Notes: generated from the sequence alone by a model not told the origin. A stretch of 23,155 nt of DNA from JAWVYT01 sp964605205 (GCA_964605205.1 CAZSBL010000045.1:1-23155); one strand, 5' to 3'; counted from the stretch's first letter, positions 1 through 7,994 are shown. Made by a program: numbers and translations.

Positions 1-88
1 GCGCCCCGCCGCGCTCGCCGGGCCCCGGGGCACCGCACGTCGCGACGTCGCCCGCGAAGCGCTCGTCGCTCCCGTGGCGATCGCGGTT

Positions 89-1438
89 CTAGCTGCCCGC
101 TATCTCGGTCTCGTCGCCCTGGATTTCGAGGATCACCACCTGCTGGACGTCGAGCTCGTCGCGGCGGAGGACGCCGATCCGGTGGGGGGCCAGGAACACG
201 TCGGGGAACGGGAAATCGCGCAGCTCTCCGAGGAGCGTGCCGTCGCGGTGGTAGATGTCGATTCGCGCCACCTGGTCGGGGGTGTCTTCGCTGACGCCCA
301 CCCAGATCCGATCGGCGGGGTCGACGCGCAGCTCCACGACCCGGGGGATCCGGTCGGCGAAGGTCATCTTCTCGAGCCGCTGGCGGAGCATCTCCTCCTG
401 AACGGACTCGCTAGGGCCGCCGCCACCCAGCCGCACCCCGCCGCCCTGCGACTGTTCGCGCACTCTCTCCCGGGCCAGCTCGCGGTCGGCCTCGGTGGCC
501 GTCCTGGGCGCCGGCAGCCGGAAGATGGTCCGGCTCATCTCACCGGTCGGGTCGAGGAGGTGGAGCGCGTAAGACACGCTGTCGGTAACCACCGTGCCGC
601 CGCCGGAGAGCGCGTCCCACTGGAACTCGGGATAGAACTCCCGGGCCATCATGGTGATCATGACGCGGCCGCCCGCCTCGAGCATCACCTGGTCCATGGG
701 CGGTTCCACGGTGCGCCATAGGGTGTCCACCGGCTCCAGTGATCGGTCGAACCGGAGGAGCGGGATGGTCCGCTCGTCGCTTTCCTGGGCGTTGCCCCGG
801 GACATATCCATCCCGCCGCCGGTGTTCTGTCGGGAGAAGAACGGCTGGAAGAAGGTGGTCAGGAACCCGTCGTCGAGTACCGCCAAGCGCTGGCCGGGGA
901 TCCCGGTGTCCTCCGAGAACGCCACGGTGACCGGGTCTTCGCCGCCCTGGGGGTACCCCGTGAAGCGGGTGTTGCTGAAGTCGGCGACCCACACGGTGTC
1001 GCCGGGCCCGACGGCCAGCCCCATCGGCTGACTGAGCTCCCCCGGCCCTTCGCCCTCGCGCCCGAACGTGGCCAGGTGTCGGCCGTCCGGACCGTACTTG
1101 AGCACCCGCTTCCCCTGTCGGTCGAGCACGTAGAGGTTCCCGGCGGCGTCGGCGGCCAGCCCTCCGTCATTCACCTCGTCGAACTGGTAGGCGTCCTCGG
1201 CGAACGCGTCTCCGAGCACGGCTACGGTGTCGAGGGACCAGTCCAGGGTGCGGACCCGTTCGTCCGGGTACGTCAGCCGCTCCACGCCGGCGACGGTGTC
1301 CACCCAGGCCACCGCGCGGGCTCGATCGCCGTCCCCGCTTCGATCACCGTCCCCGCCTCGATCACCGTCCCCGCCGCACGCGGCGAGGAGGAGGCCGAGC
1401 GGGAGGCTCCAGAGGGTGCAGCGGATCGACGTTCTCAT
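89..1438 (-). CDS. 6-bladed beta-propeller (NHL-like) lipoprotein
   Basis: This 449-residue protein is predicted to be exported and lipid-anchored. The N-terminus has a basic start, a hydrophobic stretch and a lipobox ending LLAAC, with Cys21 as the lipidation site. Residues 22-39 are three GGDGDR-type repeats forming a flexible acidic/basic linker. Propeller-like blades follow, with NHL-style stretches such as GNLYVLDRQGKRVLKYGPDG (about 100-119), an FGREGEGPGEL turn and DTVWVADF. Such lipoproteins are abundant in Gemmatimonadota and usually have no assigned function; a carbohydrate, peptide or partner-binding role is inference only. The frame stays open 56 codons further upstream, but ATG 1438 puts the signal peptide at the true N-terminus. 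That ATG overlaps the stop of the preceding frame (ATGA), which may couple translation. No strong Shine-Dalgarno is visible. Family call fairly sure, function unknown. Confidence 0.82.
   Translation of the reverse strand: MRTSIRCTLWSLPLGLLLAACGGDGDRGGDGDRSGDGDRARAVAWVDTVAGVERLTYPDERVRTLDWSLDTVAVLGDAFAEDAYQFDEVNDGGLAADAAGNLYVLDRQGKRVLKYGPDGRHLATFGREGEGPGELSQPMGLAVGPGDTVWVADFSNTRFTGYPQGGEDPVTVAFSEDTGIPGQRLAVLDDGFLTTFFQPFFSRQNTGGGMDMSRGNAQESDERTIPLLRFDRSLEPVDTLWRTVEPPMDQVMLEAGGRVMITMMAREFYPEFQWDALSGGGTVVTDSVSYALHLLDPTGEMSRTIFRLPAPRTATEADRELARERVREQSQGGGVRLGGGGPSESVQEEMLRQRLEKMTFADRIPRVVELRVDPADRIWVGVSEDTPDQVARIDIYHRDGTLLGELRDFPFPDVFLAPHRIGVLRRDELDVQQVVILEIQGDETEIAGS
1323..1376 (-). repeat. 3 x 18 bp in-frame tandem repeat (GGDGDR linker)
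   Basis: Three 18-bp units at 1323-1340, 1341-1358 and 1359-1376 differ at only a few positions. On the minus strand they encode GGDGDR, GGDGDR and SGDGDR directly after the lipidated Cys21 of the propeller lipoprotein. Copy-number change would lengthen or shorten the tether without shifting the frame. Confidence 0.9.
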
Positions 1439-2100
1439 GGCATTCGTGGGGTTGGAAGTACGCTCGCGGAGACGGCCCCGAACAGTGGGGTCGCCAACGT
1501 ACCGGCACTGCCGACGTACGGGCACTGCTTGCGTGCCGGCATTGCCGGGGCATCGGTTTCCCCGGTGGGATGCGCCGCGCGGGTATGACGGTTGCCCGGT
1601 CGCCACGGGCCGCAGGGGAAGACCCGCCAGCGCGAGGAACGCGGCCGTACGGTGTGGGCGGCGGTTGAACGTGGCCGAGCCGCGCGGGCGGCCGCGCCGG
1701 CGGTCGGCTCACCCACCGTCGTCGCCATCGCGGCCCCGGAACTGGAGGCCGAGCCCGAAGCACCGAGCCCGGCGGTGACAGGCACCGGCGCGTCGAGGAG
1801 CTGCCAGCGGAGGTCGCCGTAGGTGGTGCCGAAGGGTGGGAACCCGGCAAATTTCACCCCCAGGTCGAAGCCGTGGCCCAGCCCGTAGCGGAGCGACGCC
1901 TCGGGCAGAAACGGGAACGTGGCGTCATCGGCGGTGTCGGCGGCCTCCGGGAAGGTGGCGGCTCCGGCCCCGATGCTCAGCTCTCCCGGCTCGTGCCCCT
2001 CGGGGCCCTGGAACATGCTGAACGAGACGCAGCCGGACGCGGTCAGGGCGGCGACGGTCAGGGCCGCGACGGCCAGGGCGGCGAGCCGTGCGTGTGGCAT
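1435..2100 (-). CDS. lipoprotein with half of a beta-barrel; probably truncated or decaying
   Basis: The frame encodes 221 residues. The start at 2100 is supported by AGGAG at 2108-2112, seven bases upstream. Residues 1-24 form a lipoprotein signal (TASGC, Cys24). Residues about 25-120 look like the first strands of a small outer-membrane barrel, with alternating segments such as EASLRYGLGHGFDLGVKFAG and YGDLRWQLLDAPVPVTAGLG. After about residue 125 (below about 1740) the sequence becomes Ala/Arg/Pro/Thr-rich, without barrel strands, and runs through a tandem repeat. I infer that the second half was lost or frameshifted. The stop (TGA, 1437-1435) overlaps the ATG of the next lipoprotein, so the reading-through frame could still couple translation. 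It lies 48 bases downstream of lon on the same strand. No function can be assigned. Confidence 0.5.
   Translation of the reverse strand: MPHARLAALAVAALTVAALTASGCVSFSMFQGPEGHEPGELSIGAGAATFPEAADTADDATFPFLPEASLRYGLGHGFDLGVKFAGFPPFGTTYGDLRWQLLDAPVPVTAGLGASGSASSSGAAMATTVGEPTAGAAARAARPRSTAAHTVRPRSSRWRVFPCGPWRPGNRHTRAAHPTGETDAPAMPARKQCPYVGSAGTLATPLFGAVSASVLPTPRMP
1495..1545. repeat. 3 x 17 bp diverged tandem repeat
   Basis: Read on the minus strand, the units are GCAATGCCGGCACGCAA, GCAGTGCCCGTACGTCG and GCAGTGCCGGTACGTTG (plus-strand 1529-1545, 1512-1528 and 1495-1511). They abut exactly and share GCARTGCCSGYACG. They lie 57-107 bases upstream of the propeller lipoprotein start, inside the degenerate tail of the truncated barrel frame. 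They could be iterated operator sites or simple slippage products; nothing in the sequence decides. Confidence 0.8.
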
Positions 2101-2148
2101 ACCTCATCTCCTGTCTGCCGGATTCGGGGCTCGCGGCCCAGCCCCGGG

Positions 2149-4815
2149 TTAGTGCAGGTCCGGCTGCGCGCCCGGCTTGGCCTCCTCGTCCGCCAGGAGC
2201 ACGGTCTCCGGGAAGGTCAGTATCCCTTCCTCCAGGACCGCGCCCCGGAGCGCCTTGGCCAGCACCTCGCCCAGGTCCTCCGCCACGTGGAACGTGAGCT
2301 CCGACCGGGCGTCCTCCGGGAGGTCGTCCAGATCGGCCTCGTTCTCCTTCGGCAGGATCACCTCACGGATCCCGGCCCGGTAGGCGCCGAGCACCTTCTC
2401 CTTCACGCCGCCGATGGGCAGGACGCGGCCGGTGAGGGTGATCTCCCCGGTCATGGCCACGTCGTTGCGGACGGGGCGGCCGGACAGGACCGAGACGGTG
2501 GCGGTGGCCATGGCCACGCCCGCGGACGGGCCGTCCTTCGGCACCGCGCCGGCGGGCACGTGGATGTGCAGCTCCAGGTCGGACAGCCGGTCCTCCGGGA
2601 TCCCGAGCTGCGTGTTGTGGGTCTTGGCGTAGGTCAGCGCGGCGCGGGCCGACTCCTTCATCACATCGCCGAGCTGGCCGGTCAGGATCAGGTTGTCCTT
2701 CCCCTCGAACACGCTGCCTTCGACGAACATGATGTCACCGCCCATGGGCGTATAGTACATGCCCGTGGCCACGCCGATGGTGTCTTCCTTGGCCTTCTGC
2801 TCCGGGTGGACCCGGGGCCGGCCGAGGAGCGGTTGCACGCCCTCGTCATCGATGCCGATGGCCTCGTCCGAGCCCGCGGCGATCTTCCGGGCGGCCTTCC
2901 GGGCCAGCTTGCCGAGCTCCCGCTCGAGCTGCCGCACGCCCGCCTCCCGGGTGTACTCGCTGATCACGCGATGAATGGCGTCGTCGTCCACATCGATCTG
3001 CTCCTCCTTCAGCCCGTTCTCCTCGAGCTGGCGGGGCAGCAGGTACCGCTTCGCGATCTCCAGCTTCTCCTGCTCGGTGTAGCCGCTGAACTCCACGGTC
3101 TCCATCCGGTCCAGGAGCGGTGCCGGGATCCGGTCACGGTAGTTGGCCGTGGCGATGAAGAGGACCTCGCTGAGGTCAAACGGCATCCCCAGGTAGTGGT
3201 CGGTGAACGAATCGTTCTGCGCCGGGTCCAGCACCTCCAGGAGCGCGGCCGACGGGTCGCCCTGCATGGACGTGCCCAGCTTGTCCACCTCGTCCAGGAG
3301 GAAGACCGGGTTCTTGGTGCCCGCCTGCTTGAGCCCCTGGATGATACGGCCGGGCATGGCGCCCACGTAGGTGCGTCGGTGCCCGCGGATGTCCGCCTCG
3401 TCCCGGGCGCCGCCCAGCGAGATGCGGACGTATTCACGGTCCAGAGACCGGGCGATGGACTTCGCGATGGAGGTCTTTCCCACGCCGGGAGGCCCGACGA
3501 AGAGGAGGATGGGCCCCTTGCCCACGGCTCGGGCCCGGGCCGGGTCGCCGTGATCTTCCTCGGACTCCGACTCGTCCGTCGGCTCGACCTCGTCCGTGCC
3601 GGCCTCCCCGTCGATCCCGGCGCCGTCGATCTCCTCGGCGCCGTTCTCGCCCACCAGGTCGAGCCCCTCGGGGTCGAGTGTGGCGCCGGTCAGCACCTCG
3701 TCCGTGGGCGTCGGCTCGGGCTCCGGTTCGGGCTCCTCCTCTGACTCCGCCGCTTCGGCGGCCAGCGCCGCTTCCTCCTCGGCCCGCTCCATCTGGAGCT
3801 TCCGCACGGCCAGGAACTCGAGGATCCGGTCCTTCACGTCCTCCAGCCCGTAGTGGTCCTCTTCCAGGATCTCCTCGGACCGCTCCATGACGATCAGGTC
3901 CGGCGTCCGCTTGTTCCACGGCAGCTCGATGACCCAGTCCAGGAACGTCCGGATCACCTGGTACTCGGCCGACTGCGGATGCGTGCGACGGAGCCGGTTC
4001 AGCTCCCGGTCGGCCTCCTCCTGCGCGGCTTCCGGCAGGTCCAGCGCGTCGATCTTCTGACGCAGCTCCTCCACCTCGTTCTCGGCGTCCTCTTCGCCCA
4101 GTTCCTTCTGGATGGCCTTCATCTGCTCGCGCAGCACCATCTCCCGCTGCTTCTGACCCAGCTCCTCCTGCACCTTCTGCTGGATCTCCTGCTGCGCCTC
4201 GAGCCGGACCAGGTCACGCTCCACGTAAAGGAGCACCTGCCGCATGCGACTCTCCACCGGGAGCATCTCGAGCAGCTCCTGCTTCTCCGCGGCGTCCTGC
4301 TCCAGGTAGAAAGCCACCATGTCGGCGAATCGGCCGGGCTCCTCGATCCCCTCCACGAGCTGCTCCAGCGCCTCGTCGGGCATCCCGCGCAGGCGGCCGA
4401 GCTCCACGGAGCGGTCCCGGAGCTCCCGGTCCAGCGCCTTGTAGGCCGGGTCGTCCTCGTTCCACACCGGCTGTTCCTCGACCAGGTTGACCACGGCCTC
4501 GAGGGCCCGCTCGCCGGTCTCCGAGATCTCCAGCGCCCGGGCCCGCTCCTCGCCCTGGATCAGCAGCTGGAGGCCGCCCCGGACCCGATGGGCCTGGGCG
4601 ATCCGGACCACCACGCCCATCTCGTAGAGTACATCGGGCGTGGCCTCATCCACGTTCTCCCGCTGGCACACGGCGAACATCTGTCGATCACCGTCCAGCG
4701 CTTCCTGGATCGCTTCCACCGTGCCGGGTCGCCCGGCGCTGATCGGCACCGCCACACCCGGGAAGACCACGGTCTCCCGGAGTGGCAGGACCGGCAGCCT
4801 GATTCGATCACCCAT
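2149..4815 (-). CDS. lon: ATP-dependent protease Lon, with a long acidic insertion
   Basis: This 888-residue cytoplasmic AAA+ serine protease degrades damaged and regulatory proteins. The substrate-binding N-domain covers about 1-200 (starting IRLPVLPLRETVVFPG) and a coiled-coil stretch about 200-275. The ATPase domain has Walker A GPPGVGKT at 441-448 and Walker B FLLDEVDK at 505-512. The protease domain has PKDGPSAG with nucleophile Ser764 and, at the 43-residue spacing seen in E. coli Lon, Lys807. Between DHYGLEDVKDRILEFLAV and Walker A there are 121 residues, against 33 in E. coli Lon. The extra 88 residues are mostly Glu, Asp, Pro, Gly and Ala. ATG 4815 is preceded by AAAGGA at 4826-4831. 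I see no clear heat-shock promoter or CIRCE element upstream. Identity is certain; the role of the insertion is unknown. Confidence 0.98.
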   Translation of the reverse strand: MGDRIRLPVLPLRETVVFPGVAVPISAGRPGTVEAIQEALDGDRQMFAVCQRENVDEATPDVLYEMGVVVRIAQAHRVRGGLQLLIQGEERARALEISETGERALEAVVNLVEEQPVWNEDDPAYKALDRELRDRSVELGRLRGMPDEALEQLVEGIEEPGRFADMVAFYLEQDAAEKQELLEMLPVESRMRQVLLYVERDLVRLEAQQEIQQKVQEELGQKQREMVLREQMKAIQKELGEEDAENEVEELRQKIDALDLPEAAQEEADRELNRLRRTHPQSAEYQVIRTFLDWVIELPWNKRTPDLIVMERSEEILEEDHYGLEDVKDRILEFLAVRKLQMERAEEEAALAAEAAESEEEPEPEPEPTPTDEVLTGATLDPEGLDLVGENGAEEIDGAGIDGEAGTDEVEPTDESESEEDHGDPARARAVGKGPILLFVGPPGVGKTSIAKSIARSLDREYVRISLGGARDEADIRGHRRTYVGAMPGRIIQGLKQAGTKNPVFLLDEVDKLGTSMQGDPSAALLEVLDPAQNDSFTDHYLGMPFDLSEVLFIATANYRDRIPAPLLDRMETVEFSGYTEQEKLEIAKRYLLPRQLEENGLKEEQIDVDDDAIHRVISEYTREAGVRQLERELGKLARKAARKIAAGSDEAIGIDDEGVQPLLGRPRVHPEQKAKEDTIGVATGMYYTPMGGDIMFVEGSVFEGKDNLILTGQLGDVMKESARAALTYAKTHNTQLGIPEDRLSDLELHIHVPAGAVPKDGPSAGVAMATATVSVLSGRPVRNDVAMTGEITLTGRVLPIGGVKEKVLGAYRAGIREVILPKENEADLDDLPEDARSELTFHVAEDLGEVLAKALRGAVLEEGILTFPETVLLADEEAKPGAQPDLH

Positions 4816-5162
4816 CTATCGTCTATCCTTTCGTTTTCTTCCTGGCAGCGGACTCGGGCGGCGGCTCGCCGCCGAGCTCGCTGACGTCTCTGGTACAACA
4901 ACGCGCCGGAGCCCGATCGTCTGCCGATCAGGCCCGGTCACGTGAGCCACCCGTAACTCTGTGCAGTATGCGCGCCACACCGACCGGGAACGGCCCTTCG
5001 TCCCGGAATGGTGGGAAAAGGTCGGATTCGCCATCCGAATCTCCGGGTGCTGCCCCGGGGTCTCGTCCGCGCCGGAATGGCGCGACGGGGAACCCCGCTG
5101 TCGTTCTGACAGTACGCTGGACATATTCCGATAGAGAGTATACCCGACGGGAAGGAGCCCCC
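4816..5162. other. divergent intergenic region between lon and the 5163 operon
   Basis: These 347 bases hold no convincing gene. Weak signals: TGGACA (5118-5123) followed after 15 bases by TATACC (5139-5144) on the plus strand; TATACT (5142-5137) on the minus strand, facing lon without a well-spaced -35; a small hairpin GATTCG/CGAATC near 5030-5047; and a GC-rich inverted repeat GGCGGC/GCCGCC near 4857-4873 in the presumed lon leader. A frame open from 4968 is arginine/proline-rich and is not taken as the true start of the next gene. Confidence 0.5.
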
Positions 5163-5447
5163 GTGTCGAGAGCGTTCGTGAACGAGGATGCCGCCGAGCC
5201 GCCGCGTCAGTTCGCGCTGCCGCCGGTGGACGACCCCGGCTACGACGCCGCGGCGGCGTTCGCCCTGCTCGAGGCCGCCCGGGACGGCGAGACGAAGGCC
5301 GCGGAAGAGGCCACCGGCTACCGCTGGGGGGCCGAGCAGCTGCGGGCGCACGTGGAGCGGATGCTGGAGCAGGAGGAGGATCGACCGATCATGGAGCAGG
5401 ACACCCGGCTGATCACGGTGGCCAGGCGGTTCCTGCGGGCATCGTGA
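5163..5447 (+). CDS. conserved-looking 94-residue soluble protein of unknown function
   Basis: The start is GTG 5163, chosen because AAGGAG lies at 5152-5157, five bases upstream, and because the upstream in-frame extension looks non-coding. The protein begins SRAFVNEDAAEPP, has a DDPGYDAAAAFALLEAA segment, then ATGYRWGAEQLRAHVERMLEQE, and ends in a basic helix. It lacks a signal peptide or membrane segment and looks helical and acidic, so it is probably cytoplasmic. From memory, the SRAFV-[KN]-E-D opening also occurs at the start of some GreA/GreB-family elongation factors; the rest shows no Gre domain. The stop codon overlaps the next start (TGATG), so it is probably co-translated with the hydrolase. 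No function assigned. Confidence 0.75.
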   Translation: MSRAFVNEDAAEPPRQFALPPVDDPGYDAAAAFALLEAARDGETKAAEEATGYRWGAEQLRAHVERMLEQEEDRPIMEQDTRLITVARRFLRAS

Positions 5448-6214
5448 TGTCGATCCTGCTGGCGGCGCTGGCGGCGAGTCTGACCGTGGGGCCGACCGCC
5501 CCGGCGAGCCCGGCGGACCCGGCGCCCCGGTCGGTCGCCCCGCCGCCCGTCGTCGTGCCACCGGCGGACACGGCCACCGTGGTGCTGCTCCACGGGCTGG
5601 GGCGGAGCGAGTGGTCGATGCGGCGGATGGCCGGGCGGCTGCGCGAGGCAGGCTACCGGGTGGTCAATCTCGGCTACCCGTCCACGGACCACACCATAGG
5701 GACGCTCGCCGACACCATGGCCGCCGAGTTGGCGCGCTGCTGCGCCGAGGCCGACACGGTCCATTTCGTGACCCACTCGCTGGGCGGGATCCTGGTCCGG
5801 GTGTGGGCAGCGCGCGCGGAGCCGGAGAACCTGGGCCGGGTGGTCATGCTGAGCCCGCCGAACCAGGGCAGTGACGTGGCCGACAGGATCCCCGACCGGC
5901 TGCTCCGGCTGGTCATGGGCCCCGCGTCCGTGCAGCTGGGGACCGACTCGGCCGACCTGCCGGTTCACCTCCCACCGGTGGACTTCGAGCTGGGGATCAT
6001 CGCCGGCGACGCGTCCATCAACCCGCTCTACTCGTGGTGGCTGCCGGGCGAGGATGACGGCGTGGTGGCCGTGGAGTCGACGTGGGTCGAGGGCGCCGAC
6101 GATTTCCTGGTACTGCCGTACACCCACACGTTCATCATGTACCGGGGTCGGGTTATCGAGGAGGTCCTCTCCTTCCTCCGCACCGGGCAGTTCACCGAGG
6201 CCATGGGCTCGTGA
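5447..6214 (+). CDS. alpha/beta hydrolase, lipase/esterase-like, exported or membrane-anchored
   Basis: The protein has 255 residues. A hydrophobic Ala/Leu-rich N-terminus (about 1-20) and a Pro-rich linker suggest export or anchoring. The fold signals are VVLLHGLGRSEWSM (oxyanion HG, 45-58), THSLGG with nucleophile Ser111, an acidic residue probably Asp203 or Asp204 in GEDDGVV, and His227 in PYTHTFIM. Together they give a complete Ser-Asp-His triad of the triacylglycerol-lipase/PGAP1-like type. The likely reaction is ester or thioester hydrolysis; the substrate cannot be read. The start is ATG 5447, overlapping the upstream stop as TGATG; GTG 5444 is an alternative. The stop overlaps the next gene (GTGA). 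Fold call strong, substrate unknown. Confidence 0.87.
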   Translation: MSILLAALAASLTVGPTAPASPADPAPRSVAPPPVVVPPADTATVVLLHGLGRSEWSMRRMAGRLREAGYRVVNLGYPSTDHTIGTLADTMAAELARCCAEADTVHFVTHSLGGILVRVWAARAEPENLGRVVMLSPPNQGSDVADRIPDRLLRLVMGPASVQLGTDSADLPVHLPPVDFELGIIAGDASINPLYSWWLPGEDDGVVAVESTWVEGADDFLVLPYTHTFIMYRGRVIEEVLSFLRTGQFTEAMGS

Positions 6215-6693
6215 GTGACATGGGTGGCCGGAGCGAGAGCGACGAGCTCGCCGGTGCGCCGGCGCTGGAGTGGGTGCGTCGTGGGTTCTGGTGCCTCCTG
6301 ATCATGAGCTGGGTCGTGGCAGTCTGGTACATGTGGGACGCCATGACCACCCTTCCGTCCGCCGAGCGGCTCGAGGAGACGCGCCTGGTGGAGATCCCGG
6401 GGCCCCGCCGCTTCTTCACCGCCGCCGCGTTCAGCGCCATGGAGCTGGCGCTGGTGCTGGCAGCCCTCTGGCCGTGGCGACCGGGGTGGTACGCCACCCG
6501 GCTGGCGGTCACCGCGCTGGGCACCATCACCTGGTTCGTCACCACCATCCCGCTGGATCTCAGCCGCATGGACTGGGTCCACCGCCGGTGGCTTGGCTTC
6601 CTGATCCTGGCGCAGCTGGTGGCGCTCCTGGCGGTCCTCGCCTATCGTGGCGCGGTGGCGCTGGCCGATGGACGCCGGGACGACGGCACGTAG
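6211..6693 (+). CDS. four-helix integral membrane protein of unknown function
   Basis: The protein has 160 residues and starts at GTG 6211, overlapping the hydrolase stop by four bases (GTGA). Four hydrophobic segments are visible: FWCLLIMSWVVAVWYMW (about 25-41), FFTAAAFSAMELALVLAALW (about 67-86), a segment around TRLAVTALGTITWFVTTIPL (about 94-113) and LGFLILAQLVALLAVLAY (about 127-144). Short charged loops separate them. The tight overlap suggests it is made with the hydrolase and acts near it in the inner membrane. No family recognised and no catalytic motif visible. Confidence 0.82.
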   Translation: MSDMGGRSESDELAGAPALEWVRRGFWCLLIMSWVVAVWYMWDAMTTLPSAERLEETRLVEIPGPRRFFTAAAFSAMELALVLAALWPWRPGWYATRLAVTALGTITWFVTTIPLDLSRMDWVHRRWLGFLILAQLVALLAVLAYRGAVALADGRRDDGT

Positions 6694-6800
6694 ACATCGG
6701 CCCCCGGACGCCCGATTGCCGCCCCCCCACTGCAAGGCGTCCCGACTTCGCCGGTATCTTCCGGTACCACCACGAGCATCGAATCGAACAGACGGAGGCC

Positions 6801-7994
6801 ATGAGTACGAAAGGCACGATCGGGATCCTGACCGGCGGCGGCGATGTCCCCGGCCTCAACCCGGCGATCCGGGCCATCACCATCCGCGCGCTCCGCGAAG
6901 GCTACCGCGTCCTCGGCATCCGCCGGGGTTGGGCGGGGCTGGTGGAGCTGGTTCGCGACGAGGGGGCCGACAACGCGTCGTGCGTCCAGGAGCTGACCGA
7001 GAACATCGTGAACCGCGCCGGTCGCACCGGCGGCACGTTCCTGCACACCTCCCGGACCCGGCCCAGCCACCTCCCACGGGCGCTGGTGCCCGACTCCCTC
7101 CAGGACAGCTACACCGACGGGAGCAACGACATCACGCCGGAGGTGCTGAAGAACCTGGAATGGCTCGGCATCGACACGCTCATCGCCATCGGCGGGGATG
7201 ACACGCTGAGCTACGGCCACCGGCTGCACACCGAGGGCGTGCGGGTCATGGCCATCCCGAAGACCATGGACAACGACGTGCCCGGCACCGACTACTGTAT
7301 CGGGTTCAGCACGTGCGTGACCCGCACCATCGAGCTGACCCACCGGCTCCGCACCACCGCCGGCTCCCACGAGCGGTTCCTGGTCATCGAGGTCTTCGGC
7401 CGCTACGCCGGTTACACCGCGCTCCTGCCCACCATGGCGGGCGCCGCCGACCGGTGCGTGATCCCGGAGCACCCGTTCGACATCGACCACCTCACCGAGC
7501 TCCTGGTCCACGACCGGAACCGGCACCCGTCGAACTACTCGGTGGTGCTGGTCTCCGAGGGCGCCAAGATGGAGGGCGGGGGGATGCAGTTCGAGGGGGA
7601 GGAGACGGACCAGTACGGCCACAAGAAGCTGGGCGGGATCGGTGACCGGGTCTCCGCGGAGCTGAAGGAGCGATCGGCGCGATTCAACCAGGGCCACCGG
7701 ATCAATGTGGTGAACCAGCGCCTCGGCTACATGGTCCGCAGCGGCGATCCCGACGCGTTGGACTCCATCGTGCCGATGGCGTTCGGCAATCTGGCCCTCG
7801 ACCTGATCCTGGCGGGCAAGTCGGGGCGCCTGGTCAGCGTCCGGAACGGCGCCTACGACAACGTCCCCATCGACGTGGTGGTGGGTCGGAAGAAGGCGGT
7901 GGACGTGGACCGGCATTACAATACCGACCGTCTGCGGCCGATCTACCACTCCTTCAATCGCCAACCGCTCTTCATCATGACCAGCGACGTCTGA
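6801..7994 (+). CDS. 6-phosphofructokinase, residues of the pyrophosphate-dependent type
   Basis: This 397-residue cytoplasmic enzyme phosphorylates fructose 6-phosphate to fructose 1,6-bisphosphate. Family motifs are GILTGGGDVPGLNPAIR (8-24), IGGDDTLSYGH (130-140), PKTMDNDVPGTDY with catalytic Asp157, EVFGRYAGYTALL (197-209) and VLVSEGAK. Two positions separate ATP from PPi enzymes: the residue after GGD (Gly in ATP-PFK, Asp in PPi-PFK) and the one before TIDND (Gly versus Lys). Here they are Asp134 and Lys154, so PPi is the likely phosphoryl donor and the step may be reversible. The start is ATG 6801 with GGAGG at 6794-6798. It follows the membrane-protein gene by 107 bases and is probably transcribed separately. 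Family certain, cofactor call inferred. Confidence 0.95.
   Translation: MSTKGTIGILTGGGDVPGLNPAIRAITIRALREGYRVLGIRRGWAGLVELVRDEGADNASCVQELTENIVNRAGRTGGTFLHTSRTRPSHLPRALVPDSLQDSYTDGSNDITPEVLKNLEWLGIDTLIAIGGDDTLSYGHRLHTEGVRVMAIPKTMDNDVPGTDYCIGFSTCVTRTIELTHRLRTTAGSHERFLVIEVFGRYAGYTALLPTMAGAADRCVIPEHPFDIDHLTELLVHDRNRHPSNYSVVLVSEGAKMEGGGMQFEGEETDQYGHKKLGGIGDRVSAELKERSARFNQGHRINVVNQRLGYMVRSGDPDALDSIVPMAFGNLALDLILAGKSGRLVSVRNGAYDNVPIDVVVGRKKAVDVDRHYNTDRLRPIYHSFNRQPLFIMTSDV

Noticed and set aside
1..88. A gene end or RNA at the left edge
   Set aside because: Too short to support any call; no recognisable coding or structured element beyond general GC richness.
1439..1606. N-terminal extension of the propeller lipoprotein to 1606
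   Set aside because: It would bury the lipoprotein signal peptide 56 residues inside the protein, and its sequence is repeat-derived.
1873..3744. Long plus-strand open frame (623 codons) opposite lon
   Set aside because: It lies wholly antisense to an unmistakable lon, and its Leu/Arg/His/Val-rich translation has no motif. Long antisense frames are expected at this GC content.
4968..5162. N-terminal extension of the 94-residue protein to 4968
   Set aside because: The extension is Arg/Pro/Ser/Gly-rich, whereas GTG 5163 has a well-placed AAGGAG.
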